Positions 16,976 to 26,117 of a DNA stretch of 64,000 nucleotides are shown piece by piece (the first letter of the stretch is position 1; each line of letters opens with the position of its first letter). The notes below the pieces were generated by a model, which did not search any database, was not told the origin of the DNA, and saw only the letters and a list, made by a program, of their open reading frames with translations. The translations under genes were made by a program, and so were the position numbers. The stretch lies in NCBI GenBank assembly GCA_050174775.1, contig JBFXJP010000003.1, positions 186,001 through 250,000 on the forward strand, written 5' to 3'. The DNA comes from CAYPGJ01 sp050174775 (GTDB lineage Bacteria > Planctomycetota > Phycisphaerae > Phycisphaerales > UBA1924).

Positions 16976-17729
16976 CCGTTCATCATTGTCGACGTGGGGT
17001 TTTCTTCGCGCTAAGCACGGTCGAATTCGAGCCGGCGGATCTGGGCCTGCAACGGTGGAGGAATCCGCCTCTCGACGCGCACGATGGGTACGTGTGGGGT
17101 GGTGGTGTGCTGGCGCTTCTCTGGTTTGGAATGTTGTGGAGGGGATCGTGGCCGTGTGGGCCGGAGAATTGGCAAACTCCGTTGCCCTCATCGGATTCGG
17201 CATCAATTCCTTCATCGAATCAGCGAGCGCGGCGGTGATTGCTTGGCGGTTGTTCGCCGAACGGCGCCCGATTGCAGCGAGGTCGGCGCGCGTTGAGCGG
17301 GTGACAGGTCGGTGGATGGCTTTCTTGCTGTGCTTGCTCGCCGCGTACATCAGCGTCGAGAGCGCGCGCCGGCTGCTCGGATGGGGACCAGATGCCAGCG
17401 AGAGCATTGTGGGGCTTGCACTGACGGGTGTTTCGCTGATCGTGATGCCCGCATTATTCGTCGCAAAGCAACGAGTTGCCCGCGAATTGAACAGTGCATC
17501 GGTGCGAGCGGACGGCATTCAGACTCTTGTGTGCTGGTGGTTGTCGCTTGGCACTTTTGCGGGACTGATGGCCAACGCCATGTTCGGCTGGGATTGGGCC
17601 GATCCACTGGCGGGTCTGCTCCTCGTGCCGTTTATTCTGAAGGAAAGTCACGGTGCGTGGACTGGCAAAGGCTGTGGGTGTGGAGCGGCTCGTTGTCCGG
17701 ACATCGGCGTCGCAGAACCAAGTACCTAA
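16935..17729 (+). CDS. Cation-transporter-like membrane protein (CDF-related)
   Basis: About 264 residues with five or six membrane segments. The stretches WAGELANSVALIGFGINSFIES and SVRADGIQTLVCWW resemble membrane helices 2 and 5 of cation diffusion facilitators, but the metal-binding Asp/His positions read Asn and Gln. The tail is short and Cys-rich (GKGCGCGAARC) in place of the cytoplasmic domain. The start is uncertain: ATG 16935 overlaps the previous gene and lacks a clear ribosome site. Lower G+C suggests acquisition by transfer. Confidence 0.6.
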   Translation: MKSESAKAILVSGDRSSLSTWGFLRAKHGRIRAGGSGPATVEESASRRARWVRVGWWCAGASLVWNVVEGIVAVWAGELANSVALIGFGINSFIESASAAVIAWRLFAERRPIAARSARVERVTGRWMAFLLCLLAAYISVESARRLLGWGPDASESIVGLALTGVSLIVMPALFVAKQRVARELNSASVRADGIQTLVCWWLSLGTFAGLMANAMFGWDWADPLAGLLLVPFILKESHGAWTGKGCGCGAARCPDIGVAEPST

Positions 17730-17794
17730 GTCGCGCTGTAGCCATCGGTGATCTGTAAGGCATGCGTGGGGGCAAAGACTTCGCGCACTGCGAT

Positions 17795-19057
17795 TCAGGA
17801 ATCTCGATTCGTCGACAGCCGTGGTTCCGTTGGCCTGATTGCCGGCCACGCCACCAGCGACAGCACGGCCACCGCGAAGAACGCCACCGGGTATCCCTGG
17901 CTCACGATCAGTGTCCCGGCGAGGGCGATGGACCAGGATTCGCAGAGATTCGTCGCGGCCATGCAGGCGGAGAACTGGGTGGCGGCGAGGCGTTCATCGG
18001 CGATGTCCATCAAGAGTGCGTAGGTGGAGGCGTTGTAGGCGCCGAGGAGGAGGTAGATGCCCGCGAGGACGAGCATGGCGCGTTGTCCGACCCCCGGAGA
18101 GTCGGCCCCGCCTCCGCCCCCGGACCCTGAAAGAGTGAGCGCGAGGAGTGTGGTCTGAAGGGCGAGGAGGAAGAGGAGGATGCGTGACGCGCGGGCGCGG
18201 TTGACGCGGTCGGCGAACCAGCCGCCCGCGAGGGCGCCGAGGGACATGCAGAGGATGGCGGTGATGGCGAGGAAGGGCCCGATGGTTTCGCGCGGGACGT
18301 TGTGGTCGAGGAGTGTCTTGGTGGCGAGCCCTGCGGGGGCTTCGTAGGCCGCGCCCCCGACGGCGGCGAGGAGGAGCGCCCACCACGTCGAAGGCCTGCG
18401 CGCGACTTCTTTCACGATGGAGAGGAAGGCTCGCGCGCGGTGGTGGGGGGGGAGTGTGGGTTTTTCGAAGGAGGGGTTGTGGACGAGCAGGAGGACGACT
18501 GAGGCAATGAGCCAGATGGAGAGGATGAGGGCGAGGACGACGGTGGTGGAGGAGAAGTGCCTTTCGAGATAGAGCGCGCCGCCGCCGAAGATCGCTCGGC
18601 CCGCGAGCAGCCCGATCTGCATCCACGCGTTCACATGCGCACGGTCTGCTGGCGGTGTCGAGCGGATCGCGAGCGCGTCGATGCTCACATCCTGCGTCGC
18701 GGCACAAAACGCGTGCAGCAGCAAGCAACCCCACAGGAAGGGCAGCGTGCTCTCCGAGACGGGCGTGAACGCGAGCGGGAGGAGCGTGAGGCCCATGAGG
18801 GCCTGTGCCGAGATGATCCAGCCCCGGAGTCCCCATCTTGTGTGGCGTGTCGCGTCGACGAGCGGCGCCCAGAGCCACTTGAAGGCCCAGACGAGCGTGA
18901 GGGAGGCGGTGACGAGGGCGATCTGTTTGGCGTCGAGCCCGGCGTCGTTGAGGCGCGCGGGGAAGGCCCACCAGAGGTAGCCGATGGGGGCGCCCTCGGC
19001 GAGATAGAGCAGCGCGAAGAGGGCGCGCCGGGAGTTGCGTGTCTCGAGGAGGTTCAC
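17795..19057 (-). CDS. MFS transporter, AmpG-like
   Basis: 420 residues, about 12 membrane helices. Features: LYLAEGAPIGYLWWAFPARL at the N-terminus, WLWAPLVDATRH in the helix 2-3 loop, and DVSIDALAIR, all reminiscent of the AmpG muropeptide/acetyl-CoA transporter branch. The substrate cannot be read from sequence. The start is GTG 19057 with gaggagg upstream. A Gly-rich low-complexity loop (GSGGGGGADS) interrupts the second half. Confidence 0.7.
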   Translation of the reverse strand: MNLLETRNSRRALFALLYLAEGAPIGYLWWAFPARLNDAGLDAKQIALVTASLTLVWAFKWLWAPLVDATRHTRWGLRGWIISAQALMGLTLLPLAFTPVSESTLPFLWGCLLLHAFCAATQDVSIDALAIRSTPPADRAHVNAWMQIGLLAGRAIFGGGALYLERHFSSTTVVLALILSIWLIASVVLLLVHNPSFEKPTLPPHHRARAFLSIVKEVARRPSTWWALLLAAVGGAAYEAPAGLATKTLLDHNVPRETIGPFLAITAILCMSLGALAGGWFADRVNRARASRILLFLLALQTTLLALTLSGSGGGGGADSPGVGQRAMLVLAGIYLLLGAYNASTYALLMDIADERLAATQFSACMAATNLCESWSIALAGTLIVSQGYPVAFFAVAVLSLVAWPAIRPTEPRLSTNRDS

Positions 19058-19110
19058 CGGCGTTCACCTCCTCACGGGTGAAGCGGGATGCTGGATCGAG
19101 CGGCGCGCGC

Positions 19111-20685
19111 TCAGACGTCCACGGGCTCGCTGCCCCCCGGACGGTAGCGCACGGTGTAGAGGTCCTTGCGTCGGTCGGTCCAGGGGCGGACCGTGCCGTC
19201 GACACGATTGCGCCGCAGCAGTTCGACGTCGACGTCGTGGATGACCACGGTCTCGATGTTGGGGACGGATTCGGAGGCCACGGCGTCGCGCGCGAAGGGG
19301 AAGTCGGAGGGGGTGAAGACGCCGCACTGCGCGTAGTGGATGTCGGCGTTCTCGATGAAGGGGAGGTTGCCGACGCATCCGGAGATGGCGACGTAGAGCT
19401 GGTTCTCGATGGCGCGGGCCTGGGCGCAGTGGCGCACGCGGAGATAGCCGTAACGCTCGTCGGTGTTGTAGGGGACGAAGATGATGTTGGCGCCTTGCTC
19501 GGCGGCCACGCGGGAGATCTCGGGGAACTCGACGTCGTAGCAGACCTGGATGTTGATCTTGCCGCGGTCGGTGTCGAAGACGTCGACACGGTTGCCGGGC
19601 GTGACACCCCACCACTTGCGCTCGTTCGGAGTGACGTGGAGCTTGTGCTGCGTGGCGATGGTGCCGTTGCGCCGGAAGAGGTAGGCCACGTTGTAGAGGG
19701 TCTCATCGACGACGGTGAAGGTGGAGCCGCCGATGATGTTGACGTTGTAGCGGATCGCGAGGTCCCGGAAGAGCTCGATGTACTTGGGGGTGTACTCGGC
19801 GAGCTGCCGCGCGGCCAGGCCCGGGCGCTGCGTCTCGACGAGAGAGAGGAGCTGGGTGGTGAGGAGCTCGGGGAAGACGACGAAGTCGGCCTTGTAGTCG
19901 GAGCCGACGTCGGTGAAGTATTCGCACTGCTGCGCGAACTCCTCGAAGGAGCGGATGCGTCGCATCATGTACTGGACGAGGCAGATGCGCACGATGGAGA
20001 CGGCGCGGAAGCGGCGCTGTGTTTCGTCGGTGTAGTCGAGGTTGGGCCACTCGAGGAAGGTGGCGTAGCCGCGGGAGGCGGAGTCGGAGGGGAGGTAGTT
20101 GGGGATGAGCTTGCGGAGGTTGAAGCCGTTGGCGAGCTGGGCGGTGAGGACGGGGTCGTAGAGGCGTTTGTCGATCACGGCCTCGACGTACTCGCGCGCG
20201 GACATCTTCTCGGCGTGGTCGCCGTAGCCGGGGATGCGTCCGCCGATGGCGATGCGTCGGAGGTTGTGCTGTCGCGCGAGCTCCTTGCGGGCCTCGTAGA
20301 GGCGGCGCGCGAGCTTGAGGCCTCGGAAGTCGGGGTCGACCATGATCTCGATGCCGTAGAGCGTGTCGCCCTCGGGATCGTGATTGGAGATGGTGCCGTT
20401 GGCGGAGAGCTCGCGCCAGTTGTGCCAGTGCTCGTAGTGGTCGAAGTCGACGATGAGGGAGGAGGAGGAGGCGACGATGCGTCCCTCGAGTTCGACGCAG
20501 AGCTGGCCGTCGGGGAAGGTGGCGACCTGGCTGGCGAACTGGTCGCGCGACCAGGTGGGCATGCCGGGGAAGCAGCGCTCCTGGATGCGTGTGACGGCGT
20601 CGTAGTCGTCGAGCGTGAGTTGTCGGACGCGGATGCTCTGCTCGAAGCCGCGTGTGTCGAGGGTGGGGGGTGTGGATTTGGGCAT
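19111..20685 (-). CDS. GNAT acetyltransferase fused to a carbon-nitrogen hydrolase
   Basis: 524 residues. An N-terminal GNAT domain (~15-165; VDPDFRGLKLARRLYEARKE acetyl-CoA loop) is followed by a nitrilase-superfamily amidase (~230-510) with the Glu-Lys-Cys triad visible in FVVFPELL, HKLHVTP and VCYDVEFPE. This two-domain protein is known from many bacteria; its substrate is unknown. It is cytoplasmic, with no signal peptide. Confidence 0.9.
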   Translation of the reverse strand: MPKSTPPTLDTRGFEQSIRVRQLTLDDYDAVTRIQERCFPGMPTWSRDQFASQVATFPDGQLCVELEGRIVASSSSLIVDFDHYEHWHNWRELSANGTISNHDPEGDTLYGIEIMVDPDFRGLKLARRLYEARKELARQHNLRRIAIGGRIPGYGDHAEKMSAREYVEAVIDKRLYDPVLTAQLANGFNLRKLIPNYLPSDSASRGYATFLEWPNLDYTDETQRRFRAVSIVRICLVQYMMRRIRSFEEFAQQCEYFTDVGSDYKADFVVFPELLTTQLLSLVETQRPGLAARQLAEYTPKYIELFRDLAIRYNVNIIGGSTFTVVDETLYNVAYLFRRNGTIATQHKLHVTPNERKWWGVTPGNRVDVFDTDRGKINIQVCYDVEFPEISRVAAEQGANIIFVPYNTDERYGYLRVRHCAQARAIENQLYVAISGCVGNLPFIENADIHYAQCGVFTPSDFPFARDAVASESVPNIETVVIHDVDVELLRRNRVDGTVRPWTDRRKDLYTVRYRPGGSEPVDV

Positions 20686-20782
20686 ACTGGTCCCGGTGCG
20701 CGTGAGAGAAGATGGTGACGCCCGGAAGGGGTTTATCGCGCGGCGTGGGCCGAGGGCCCCGCGTGACCCGGAAGTGGGAAAG

Positions 20783-20855
<73 letters not shown>

Positions 20856-20954
20856 GTGCATCCGGTGTTTGGATGCGTGGGAGGGGTAGTTTAGCGGGCG
20901 GAAGGGAGGTCGTCCAAGCGGTGGGGGGGTGGGGAGGGGGGAGATGAAGGTTCG

Positions 20955-20983
20955 TTGACATTGGGGGGCGGGGGGGCTACCTT
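20955..20983 (+). promoter_or_regulatory. Promoter for the rpmF-plsX-fab operon
   Basis: A consensus -35 TTGACA (20955-20960) is followed, after a 17-base G-rich spacer, by TACCTT (20978-20983), 36 bases before rpmF. The 164-base gap after tRNA-Lys holds nothing else recognisable. Confidence 0.65.
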
Positions 20984-21019
20984 CACCGGCCCTGTTCGCA
21001 CGCAGATCGAGGTCCAGCC

Positions 21020-21220
21020 ATGCATCCTACACATCGACTTTCCCCAGGCCGCACCCGTCGTGGTCGCGCCCACCATGCCATCGAGGCGCCGACGCCGACG
21101 GTGGACCCGCTGTCGGGCATGCCGAAGATGCATCATCGGGTGTGCAAGGAGTCCGGGTACGTCCGTGCGGGCCTGAGGATTTCCGTGCCGAAGCTGGGCA
21201 TCGGCGTCGAAGGGGCTTAA
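21020..21220 (+). CDS. rpmF: 50S ribosomal protein bL32
   Basis: 66 residues. The RLSPGRTRRGRAHHAIEAPT segment and HHRVCKESGYVRA end match bL32, an early subunit assembly protein near the peptidyl transferase centre. Only one of the four zinc-ribbon cysteines remains, so this is a zinc-independent form. It stands 4 bases before plsX, the classical rpmF-plsX-fab order. Confidence 0.88.
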   Translation: MHPTHRLSPGRTRRGRAHHAIEAPTPTVDPLSGMPKMHHRVCKESGYVRAGLRISVPKLGIGVEGA

Positions 21221-21224
21221 GCCC

Positions 21225-22313
21225 ATGCGCCTGGCGCTGGACGTCATGGGCGGCGATCATGCGCCCGACGAAATCCTGAAGGGCGCCATCCAGGCACTTC
21301 CATCCCTGCACGCGGACGACCACCTCACGCTGGTCGGGCCGAGGGACATCATCGAAGACGTGCTCAAGGACCGGCGGGTGAACGACCCGCGGGTGTCGAT
21401 CGCGCACGCCGGCGAGGTGATCGGGATGGACGAGTCCCCGGTCGAGGCGGTGAAGAGCAAGAAGGATTCCTCGATCGTCCGCATGTCGGTGCTCGGCTCG
21501 CCCAAGGCGGAGCGGCTCGGGATGCAGCGGGCGGACGTGATCATCTCCGCGGGGAACACGGGGGCGTGCGTCTCGGGCGCGACGATGCACATGCGTCGGC
21601 TCAAGGGCGTGCACAGGCCGGGGATCGCGGTGACGATCCCGACGCCCAGGGGTCCGCTGATCATGTGCGACGTGGGGGCGAACCCGGAGCCCAGGCCTAC
21701 GCACCTGGCGCAGTACGGCGTGATGGCGGAGACATACGCGCGCCACGTGTACGGGATCGAGCGGCCCCGGGTCGCGTTGGTAAACATCGGGTCGGAGGAG
21801 GGGAAGGGGACGGACCTGACCAAGCAGGTGCGCGACATCCTGCGCGAGACGCCCGGGATGAACTACGTGGGGTACGCCGAGTCGCGCGACCTGCTGGAGG
21901 GCGTGGCGGACGTGCTGGTGTGCGACGGGTTCGTCGGCAACATCATGCTGAAGCTCACGGAGGGCCTGGCGCAGAGCCTGTTCAAGGCGATCTTCCAGGC
22001 CGTGGCCGAGCATGATCCGGAGCTGGCGTTGCAGCTCGAGCCGGTGGCGAAGGCGCTGTACAAGAAGAACGACTATCACGAGTACGGCGGGGCGCCGTTG
22101 CTCGGCGTGAACGGGACGTGCGTGATCTGCCACGGGAGCTCCCAGGCGCGGACGATCGCCGCGGCGATCCGAAACTCGCGCGAGCTGGTGACGTCCAGGC
22201 TGAACGAAGCGATCGTGGCGCGTCTGGCGGAGCTCGCGGAAGTGACGGGGGAGGCCGCGGGCGAGGGCGATGAGGACGAGGGCGCGTCGGCGCCTGCGAA
22301 GCGATCGGCATGA
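21225..22313 (+). CDS. plsX: Phosphate acyltransferase PlsX
   Basis: 362 residues. It converts acyl-ACP to acyl-phosphate for phospholipid synthesis at the membrane face. Typical stretches: RLALDVMGGDHAPDEILKGA, ISAGNTGACVSGA, PTPRGPLIMCDVGANPEPRP, and GSEEGKGTDL. An acidic Ala-rich tail is added. Its stop overlaps fabH (ATGA). Confidence 0.96.
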   Translation: MRLALDVMGGDHAPDEILKGAIQALPSLHADDHLTLVGPRDIIEDVLKDRRVNDPRVSIAHAGEVIGMDESPVEAVKSKKDSSIVRMSVLGSPKAERLGMQRADVIISAGNTGACVSGATMHMRRLKGVHRPGIAVTIPTPRGPLIMCDVGANPEPRPTHLAQYGVMAETYARHVYGIERPRVALVNIGSEEGKGTDLTKQVRDILRETPGMNYVGYAESRDLLEGVADVLVCDGFVGNIMLKLTEGLAQSLFKAIFQAVAEHDPELALQLEPVAKALYKKNDYHEYGGAPLLGVNGTCVICHGSSQARTIAAAIRNSRELVTSRLNEAIVARLAELAEVTGEAAGEGDEDEGASAPAKRSA

Positions 22314-23353
22314 GCGGCAACGAACCAGCGAGAGCGGGTGCGCGCGGGGCGGGAGAGCGGCGCGCCATCGGCGTGCGGATCGCGGGCACGGGCTCGTGCG
22401 TCCCGCCCGGCAAGATGACCAACGCGGACTTCGAGAAGATCCTCGACACGTCCGACGAGTGGATCGTGCAGCGCACGGGCATCCGCGAGCGGCGCAAGTG
22501 CGATGTCGAGAAGGGGGAGGGGACGCTGTGGATGAGCGCCACGGCGCTCCGGCGTGCGCTCGACGACGCGCGGATCGAGGCAAAGGACCTTGACCTGGTG
22601 ATCCTGGCGACGGTGACGAACCAGATGGTGTGCCCGGCCACGGCGTGCCGCGTCGCGGCCGAGGTGGGCGCCGTGGGCGCGGGGGCGTTCGATCTCGCGG
22701 CCGCGTGCTCCGGGTTCGTGTACTCGATCAACCTCGCGCACGAGATGATCCGCGGCGGGGTGCACCGGCGCATCGGCGTGATCGGGTGCGATCACATGTC
22801 GTCGATCCTCGACTACACGGACCGGGGCGTGGCGATCCTGTTCGGTGACGGCGCGGGCGCCGCCGTGCTGAGCGCGACGGACGACACGTCCAAGGGCGTC
22901 ATCGCGCAGGCCATGCACGCGGACGGCTCGGGGTGGAAGGACCTCTACCTGCCGCGCACGAAGTGGGATTACCCCGAGGGCACGGAGCCCGACCTCGACA
23001 AGCTCAACGTGCTGCACATGAACGGGCGCGAGGTGTTCAAGTTCGCGGTGCGCACGTTCGGCGATCTCATCCAGGAGACGCTCGAGAAGGCGGGCCTCAA
23101 GCCCGAGGACGTGCACCACTACATCTGTCACCAGTCCAACGCGCGCATCCTCGAGGCGTCGCGCGAGCGATTCGGCCTGCCCGAAGACCGCCTCTACGTG
23201 AACATCGACCGCTACGGCAACACCTCAGCCGGCTCCGTCCCCATCTGCCTCGATGAGGTCCGCCGCTCCGGGCGCGTGAAGGAGGGCGAGCTGGTGCTGA
23301 TGGTCGCGTTCGGCGGCGGGCTCACCTGGGGGAGCAGCCTGTGGCGCGTGTGA
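22310..23353 (+). CDS. fabH: 3-oxoacyl-ACP synthase III
   Basis: 347 residues. It starts fatty acid synthesis by condensing an acyl-CoA with malonyl-ACP. Active residues: Cys in LAAACSGFVYS near 133, His in HYICHQSNARI, Asn in RYGNTSAGSVP. N-terminal RIAGTGSCVPPGKMTN and WIVQRTGIRERR are typical. ATG overlaps the plsX stop, so translation is coupled. Confidence 0.96.
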   Translation: MSGNEPARAGARGAGERRAIGVRIAGTGSCVPPGKMTNADFEKILDTSDEWIVQRTGIRERRKCDVEKGEGTLWMSATALRRALDDARIEAKDLDLVILATVTNQMVCPATACRVAAEVGAVGAGAFDLAAACSGFVYSINLAHEMIRGGVHRRIGVIGCDHMSSILDYTDRGVAILFGDGAGAAVLSATDDTSKGVIAQAMHADGSGWKDLYLPRTKWDYPEGTEPDLDKLNVLHMNGREVFKFAVRTFGDLIQETLEKAGLKPEDVHHYICHQSNARILEASRERFGLPEDRLYVNIDRYGNTSAGSVPICLDEVRRSGRVKEGELVLMVAFGGGLTWGSSLWRV

Positions 23354-23372
23354 GACGCGGGAGCGAGACGAG

Positions 23373-24320
23373 ATGACGACAGGTGAGCCGATCATTCTGC
23401 TGTGTCCGGGGCAGGGCGCGCAACGCGTCGGGATGGGACACGCCTGGGCGTCCGACCGCAAGGAAGCCGCGGCCGTCTTCGCCAAGGCCGACGCGACGCT
23501 CGGCGATGCGCTCGGCCAGCGGCTCTCCGCCCTGTGCTTCGCCGGCGCCGAGGAACGCGTCAACCGAACCGACGTCGCGCAGCCCGCGCTCTACACCACG
23601 GCCATCGCCTCCTGGGAAGCGTGGTCCGCGGCCGGCGCGCCCGCCGTCCTGGCAAGCGCAGGCCTCTCACTGGGCGAATACACCGCGCTCCACCTCGCGG
23701 GCGCAATGTCCTTCGAAGACGGCCTCCGACTCGTCGCCCTCCGAGGCGCCGCGATGCAGGCCGCGGCCGAGGCAAGCGACGGCGGCATGGTCGCCCTCAT
23801 CGGCGCCAACGAGGAGCAGGCCCGCCAGGTCTGCTCCGACGCGGCCCGGGACGAAGCCCTCGTCCCCGCCAACTTCAACGCCCCCGGGCAGATCGTCCTC
23901 TCCGGCCATTCCTCCGCGTGCGATCGCGCGGCCAAAGTCGCGGAGTCCCTCGGCCTGCGCGCCACACGCCTCGCAGTGGCCGGCGCCTTTCACTCCCCGC
24001 TCATGGCGCCCGCCGCGGAACGCCTCGAGAAGGCTCTCGAGTCCGTCGAGATCCGCGCGCCCAGGTGCGTGGTCGTCTCGAACGTCACGGCCCAGCCGCA
24101 CACGAACAATCCCGCGGAGATCAAGAAGCGGCTCGTGGAGCAGCTGATGGCGCCGGTGCGCTGGGACGCGTCGTGCGTGTGGATGGTGGCCAACGTGAAG
24201 ACGCCCGCAGGCGCCGTGCCCGTGATGCACGAGTTGGCGCCGGGTAGAGTGCTCGCAGGGCTGATGCGGCGGATCGATCGGACCATCAAGGTGGAGACGC
24301 ATGATGAACCCGGGGCCTGA
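23373..24320 (+). CDS. fabD: Malonyl-CoA:ACP transacylase
   Basis: 315 residues. It loads malonyl groups onto ACP. Motifs: LLCPGQGAQRVGMG, nucleophile Ser99 in AGLSLGEYTAL, the RGAAMQ arginine, and catalytic His in AGAFHSPLM. The last 20 bases overlap the start of the lipoprotein gene in another frame. Confidence 0.95.
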   Translation: MTTGEPIILLCPGQGAQRVGMGHAWASDRKEAAAVFAKADATLGDALGQRLSALCFAGAEERVNRTDVAQPALYTTAIASWEAWSAAGAPAVLASAGLSLGEYTALHLAGAMSFEDGLRLVALRGAAMQAAAEASDGGMVALIGANEEQARQVCSDAARDEALVPANFNAPGQIVLSGHSSACDRAAKVAESLGLRATRLAVAGAFHSPLMAPAAERLEKALESVEIRAPRCVVVSNVTAQPHTNNPAEIKKRLVEQLMAPVRWDASCVWMVANVKTPAGAVPVMHELAPGRVLAGLMRRIDRTIKVETHDEPGA

Positions 24321-24873
24321 GCGCCTGAGACGAGTCTGGACCGCGCTGCCGGCGTTGCTGGTGTGCGCATCGCTGTTGGTCGCGCCCGGCTGCGGGAAGA
24401 AGAAGGCCCCGCCTCCGCCGCCACCCCCTCCCCCGCCACCGGCCGCGCCCGTCCCGGTGAACGTCGGCTCGATGCTCACCGACCCCAAGGTGCAGTTCGC
24501 CGAGTCCGCCGCGCCCACCGAGGAATCCATCGCGCGCAGCGCCATCGCCTTTGCCAAGGCGCTCGCGCACGGCGACGCCTCGGCTGTCGAGCCCATGCTC
24601 GACCCGCTCGCCAAGGAAACACTGGCCAACCTCCGCGCCTCCGGCGCCTGGTCGCGCGCCACCACCGACGTCGAGGCCGTGCGCATCGTCACCCTCACGA
24701 GCGCCGACGACGGCTACACCCTCGCCATCGCTGTGAAGCCCAAGGGCGAGCCGGCGTATCTGACGGGCTGGCGCGCCCGCCCCACGGACAGCGGGGGATG
24801 GGTGTTCGCGGGCGCCCCCACATCGGTGAAGACCGCCGCAAGTCTCGCCGAGCTCGACGGCGCCACCCCGTAA
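24301..24873 (+). CDS. Proline-rich lipoprotein inside the fab operon
   Basis: 190 residues. A signal peptide ends at the lipobox LLVAPGC; directly after CGKKKA come 11 consecutive prolines, then AAPVPV. The rest (~55-190) is a small soluble domain with no recognised family (TEESIARSAIAFAKALAHGD ... WVFAGAP). Starts at 24301 or 24304, both after gtggag. It is wedged between fabD and fabG and must be co-transcribed with them. Confidence 0.75.
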   Translation: MMNPGPERLRRVWTALPALLVCASLLVAPGCGKKKAPPPPPPPPPPPAAPVPVNVGSMLTDPKVQFAESAAPTEESIARSAIAFAKALAHGDASAVEPMLDPLAKETLANLRASGAWSRATTDVEAVRIVTLTSADDGYTLAIAVKPKGEPAYLTGWRARPTDSGGWVFAGAPTSVKTAASLAELDGATP

Positions 24874-24909
24874 CGCCCCCGCGCCGCACGCCGCATCAGG
24901 AGATCGGAC

Positions 24910-25665
24910 ATGGCAGGTGACAACGCATCAACCCGGCGTGTGGCATTGGTCACGGGCGCATCCCGCGGCATCGGTCGCGCGATCGCACTGCGTCTGGCGC
25001 GCGACGGCCGGCACGTTGTGCTCGCGTCCCGCTCGCAGGGCCCGCTCGACGAGGTGAAGACCGAGATCGAGGGCGCCGGCGGCTCCGGGTCCACGCTCGT
25101 CATCGACGTCTCGGACCCCGCGGGCCTGCAGCGCGCGGTCGAGAAGGTGGCCGATGTCGAGGGCAGGCTCGACATCCTCGTCAACAACGCGGGCATCACC
25201 AAGGACGGCCTCATGCTCCGCATGAGCGATGAGGATTTCGAGACGGTGATCCGCACCAATCTCACCTCGGCGTTCGTCGCCGCGCGCGCCGCCGCGCGCA
25301 TCATGATGAAAAACCGTTTCGGTCGAGTCGTCTGCATCGGCTCCACCTCGGGGCTGGTCGGCAACGCGGGCCAGGCGAATTACGCGGCCGCGAAGGCCGG
25401 GCTCGTCGGCCTCGCGCGCTCCATCGCGCGCGAGCTCGGGCCCAAGGGCGTCACGGCCAACGTCGTTGCGCCGGGCTTTGTCGAGACCGACATGACCGCC
25501 GTCCTCCCGGAGGACATCCGAAACCGGATCCTCGAAGGCCTCCCGGTGCGCCGTCTGGGCCAACCCGAGGACATCGCGGCCGCCGTCTCATACGTCTCGT
25601 CCGACGACGCGGGCTACCTGACCGGGCAGGTCATCACCGTGGACGGCGGCATGACCATGTGCTAG
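24910..25665 (+). CDS. fabG: 3-oxoacyl-ACP reductase
   Basis: 251 residues, SDR fold. It performs the NADPH-dependent reduction step of fatty acid elongation. NADPH site TGASRGIG (residues 15-22), VNNAGITKD, and the catalytic set Ser145, Tyr158, Lys162. C-terminal GYLTGQVITVDGGMTM is typical of FabG. Shine-Dalgarno aggag precedes the ATG. Confidence 0.96.
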   Translation: MAGDNASTRRVALVTGASRGIGRAIALRLARDGRHVVLASRSQGPLDEVKTEIEGAGGSGSTLVIDVSDPAGLQRAVEKVADVEGRLDILVNNAGITKDGLMLRMSDEDFETVIRTNLTSAFVAARAAARIMMKNRFGRVVCIGSTSGLVGNAGQANYAAAKAGLVGLARSIARELGPKGVTANVVAPGFVETDMTAVLPEDIRNRILEGLPVRRLGQPEDIAAAVSYVSSDDAGYLTGQVITVDGGMTMC

Positions 25666-25695
25666 CAAACACTCACCTGGCGGGTTGGTCGGGCG

Positions 25696-25724
25696 TTGGC
25701 GGTCGGGCCGGACGCCGCTACACT
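25696..25724 (+). promoter_or_regulatory. Possible promoter for acpP-fabF
   Basis: TTGGCG (25696-25701), a 17-base spacer and TACACT (25719-25724) lie in the 140-base gap before acpP. This would allow extra acpP expression, as ACP is needed in excess. Confidence 0.5.
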
Positions 25725-25805
25725 CCGCCGATCGTCAATCGCGGGGCGTTCGCCCCCCATCCTTCTCCCGATTGTTCTGTCGGGAAGCCTCTCGGAGACA
25801 AGAAC

Positions 25806-26063
25806 GTGACCGAGCAAGAGATCGAAGCGAAGGTGATCGAGATCGTCGCCGAGCAGATGGGCGTCGACAAGGCGGAGATTTCCCGCGACACCTCGTTCGT
25901 CAACGACCTCAACGCCGACTCCCTGGACACGGTGGAGCTTGTGATGGAGTTCGAGGACGAGTTCGAGACGTCCATCCCCGACGAGGAGGCCGAGAAGATC
26001 CAGACCGTCGGTCAGGCCATCTCCTTCATCGTCAAGGCGCAGTCCCAGAAGGCGGCCTCCTGA
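25806..26063 (+). CDS. acpP: Acyl carrier protein
   Basis: 85 residues, acidic four-helix carrier. Phosphopantetheine attaches at Ser39 in DLNADSLDTVELVM. Start is GTG 25806 with ggaga seven to eight bases upstream; the frame is open further upstream but unlike ACP. It carries the growing chain between the Fab enzymes around it. Confidence 0.97.
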   Translation: MTEQEIEAKVIEIVAEQMGVDKAEISRDTSFVNDLNADSLDTVELVMEFEDEFETSIPDEEAEKIQTVGQAISFIVKAQSQKAAS

Positions 26064-26117
26064 CCCGGAGGGCGTGACCCCTCCCGAGTCGGAAAGCCGC
26101 GAGCGCTGGCTGCTGCT

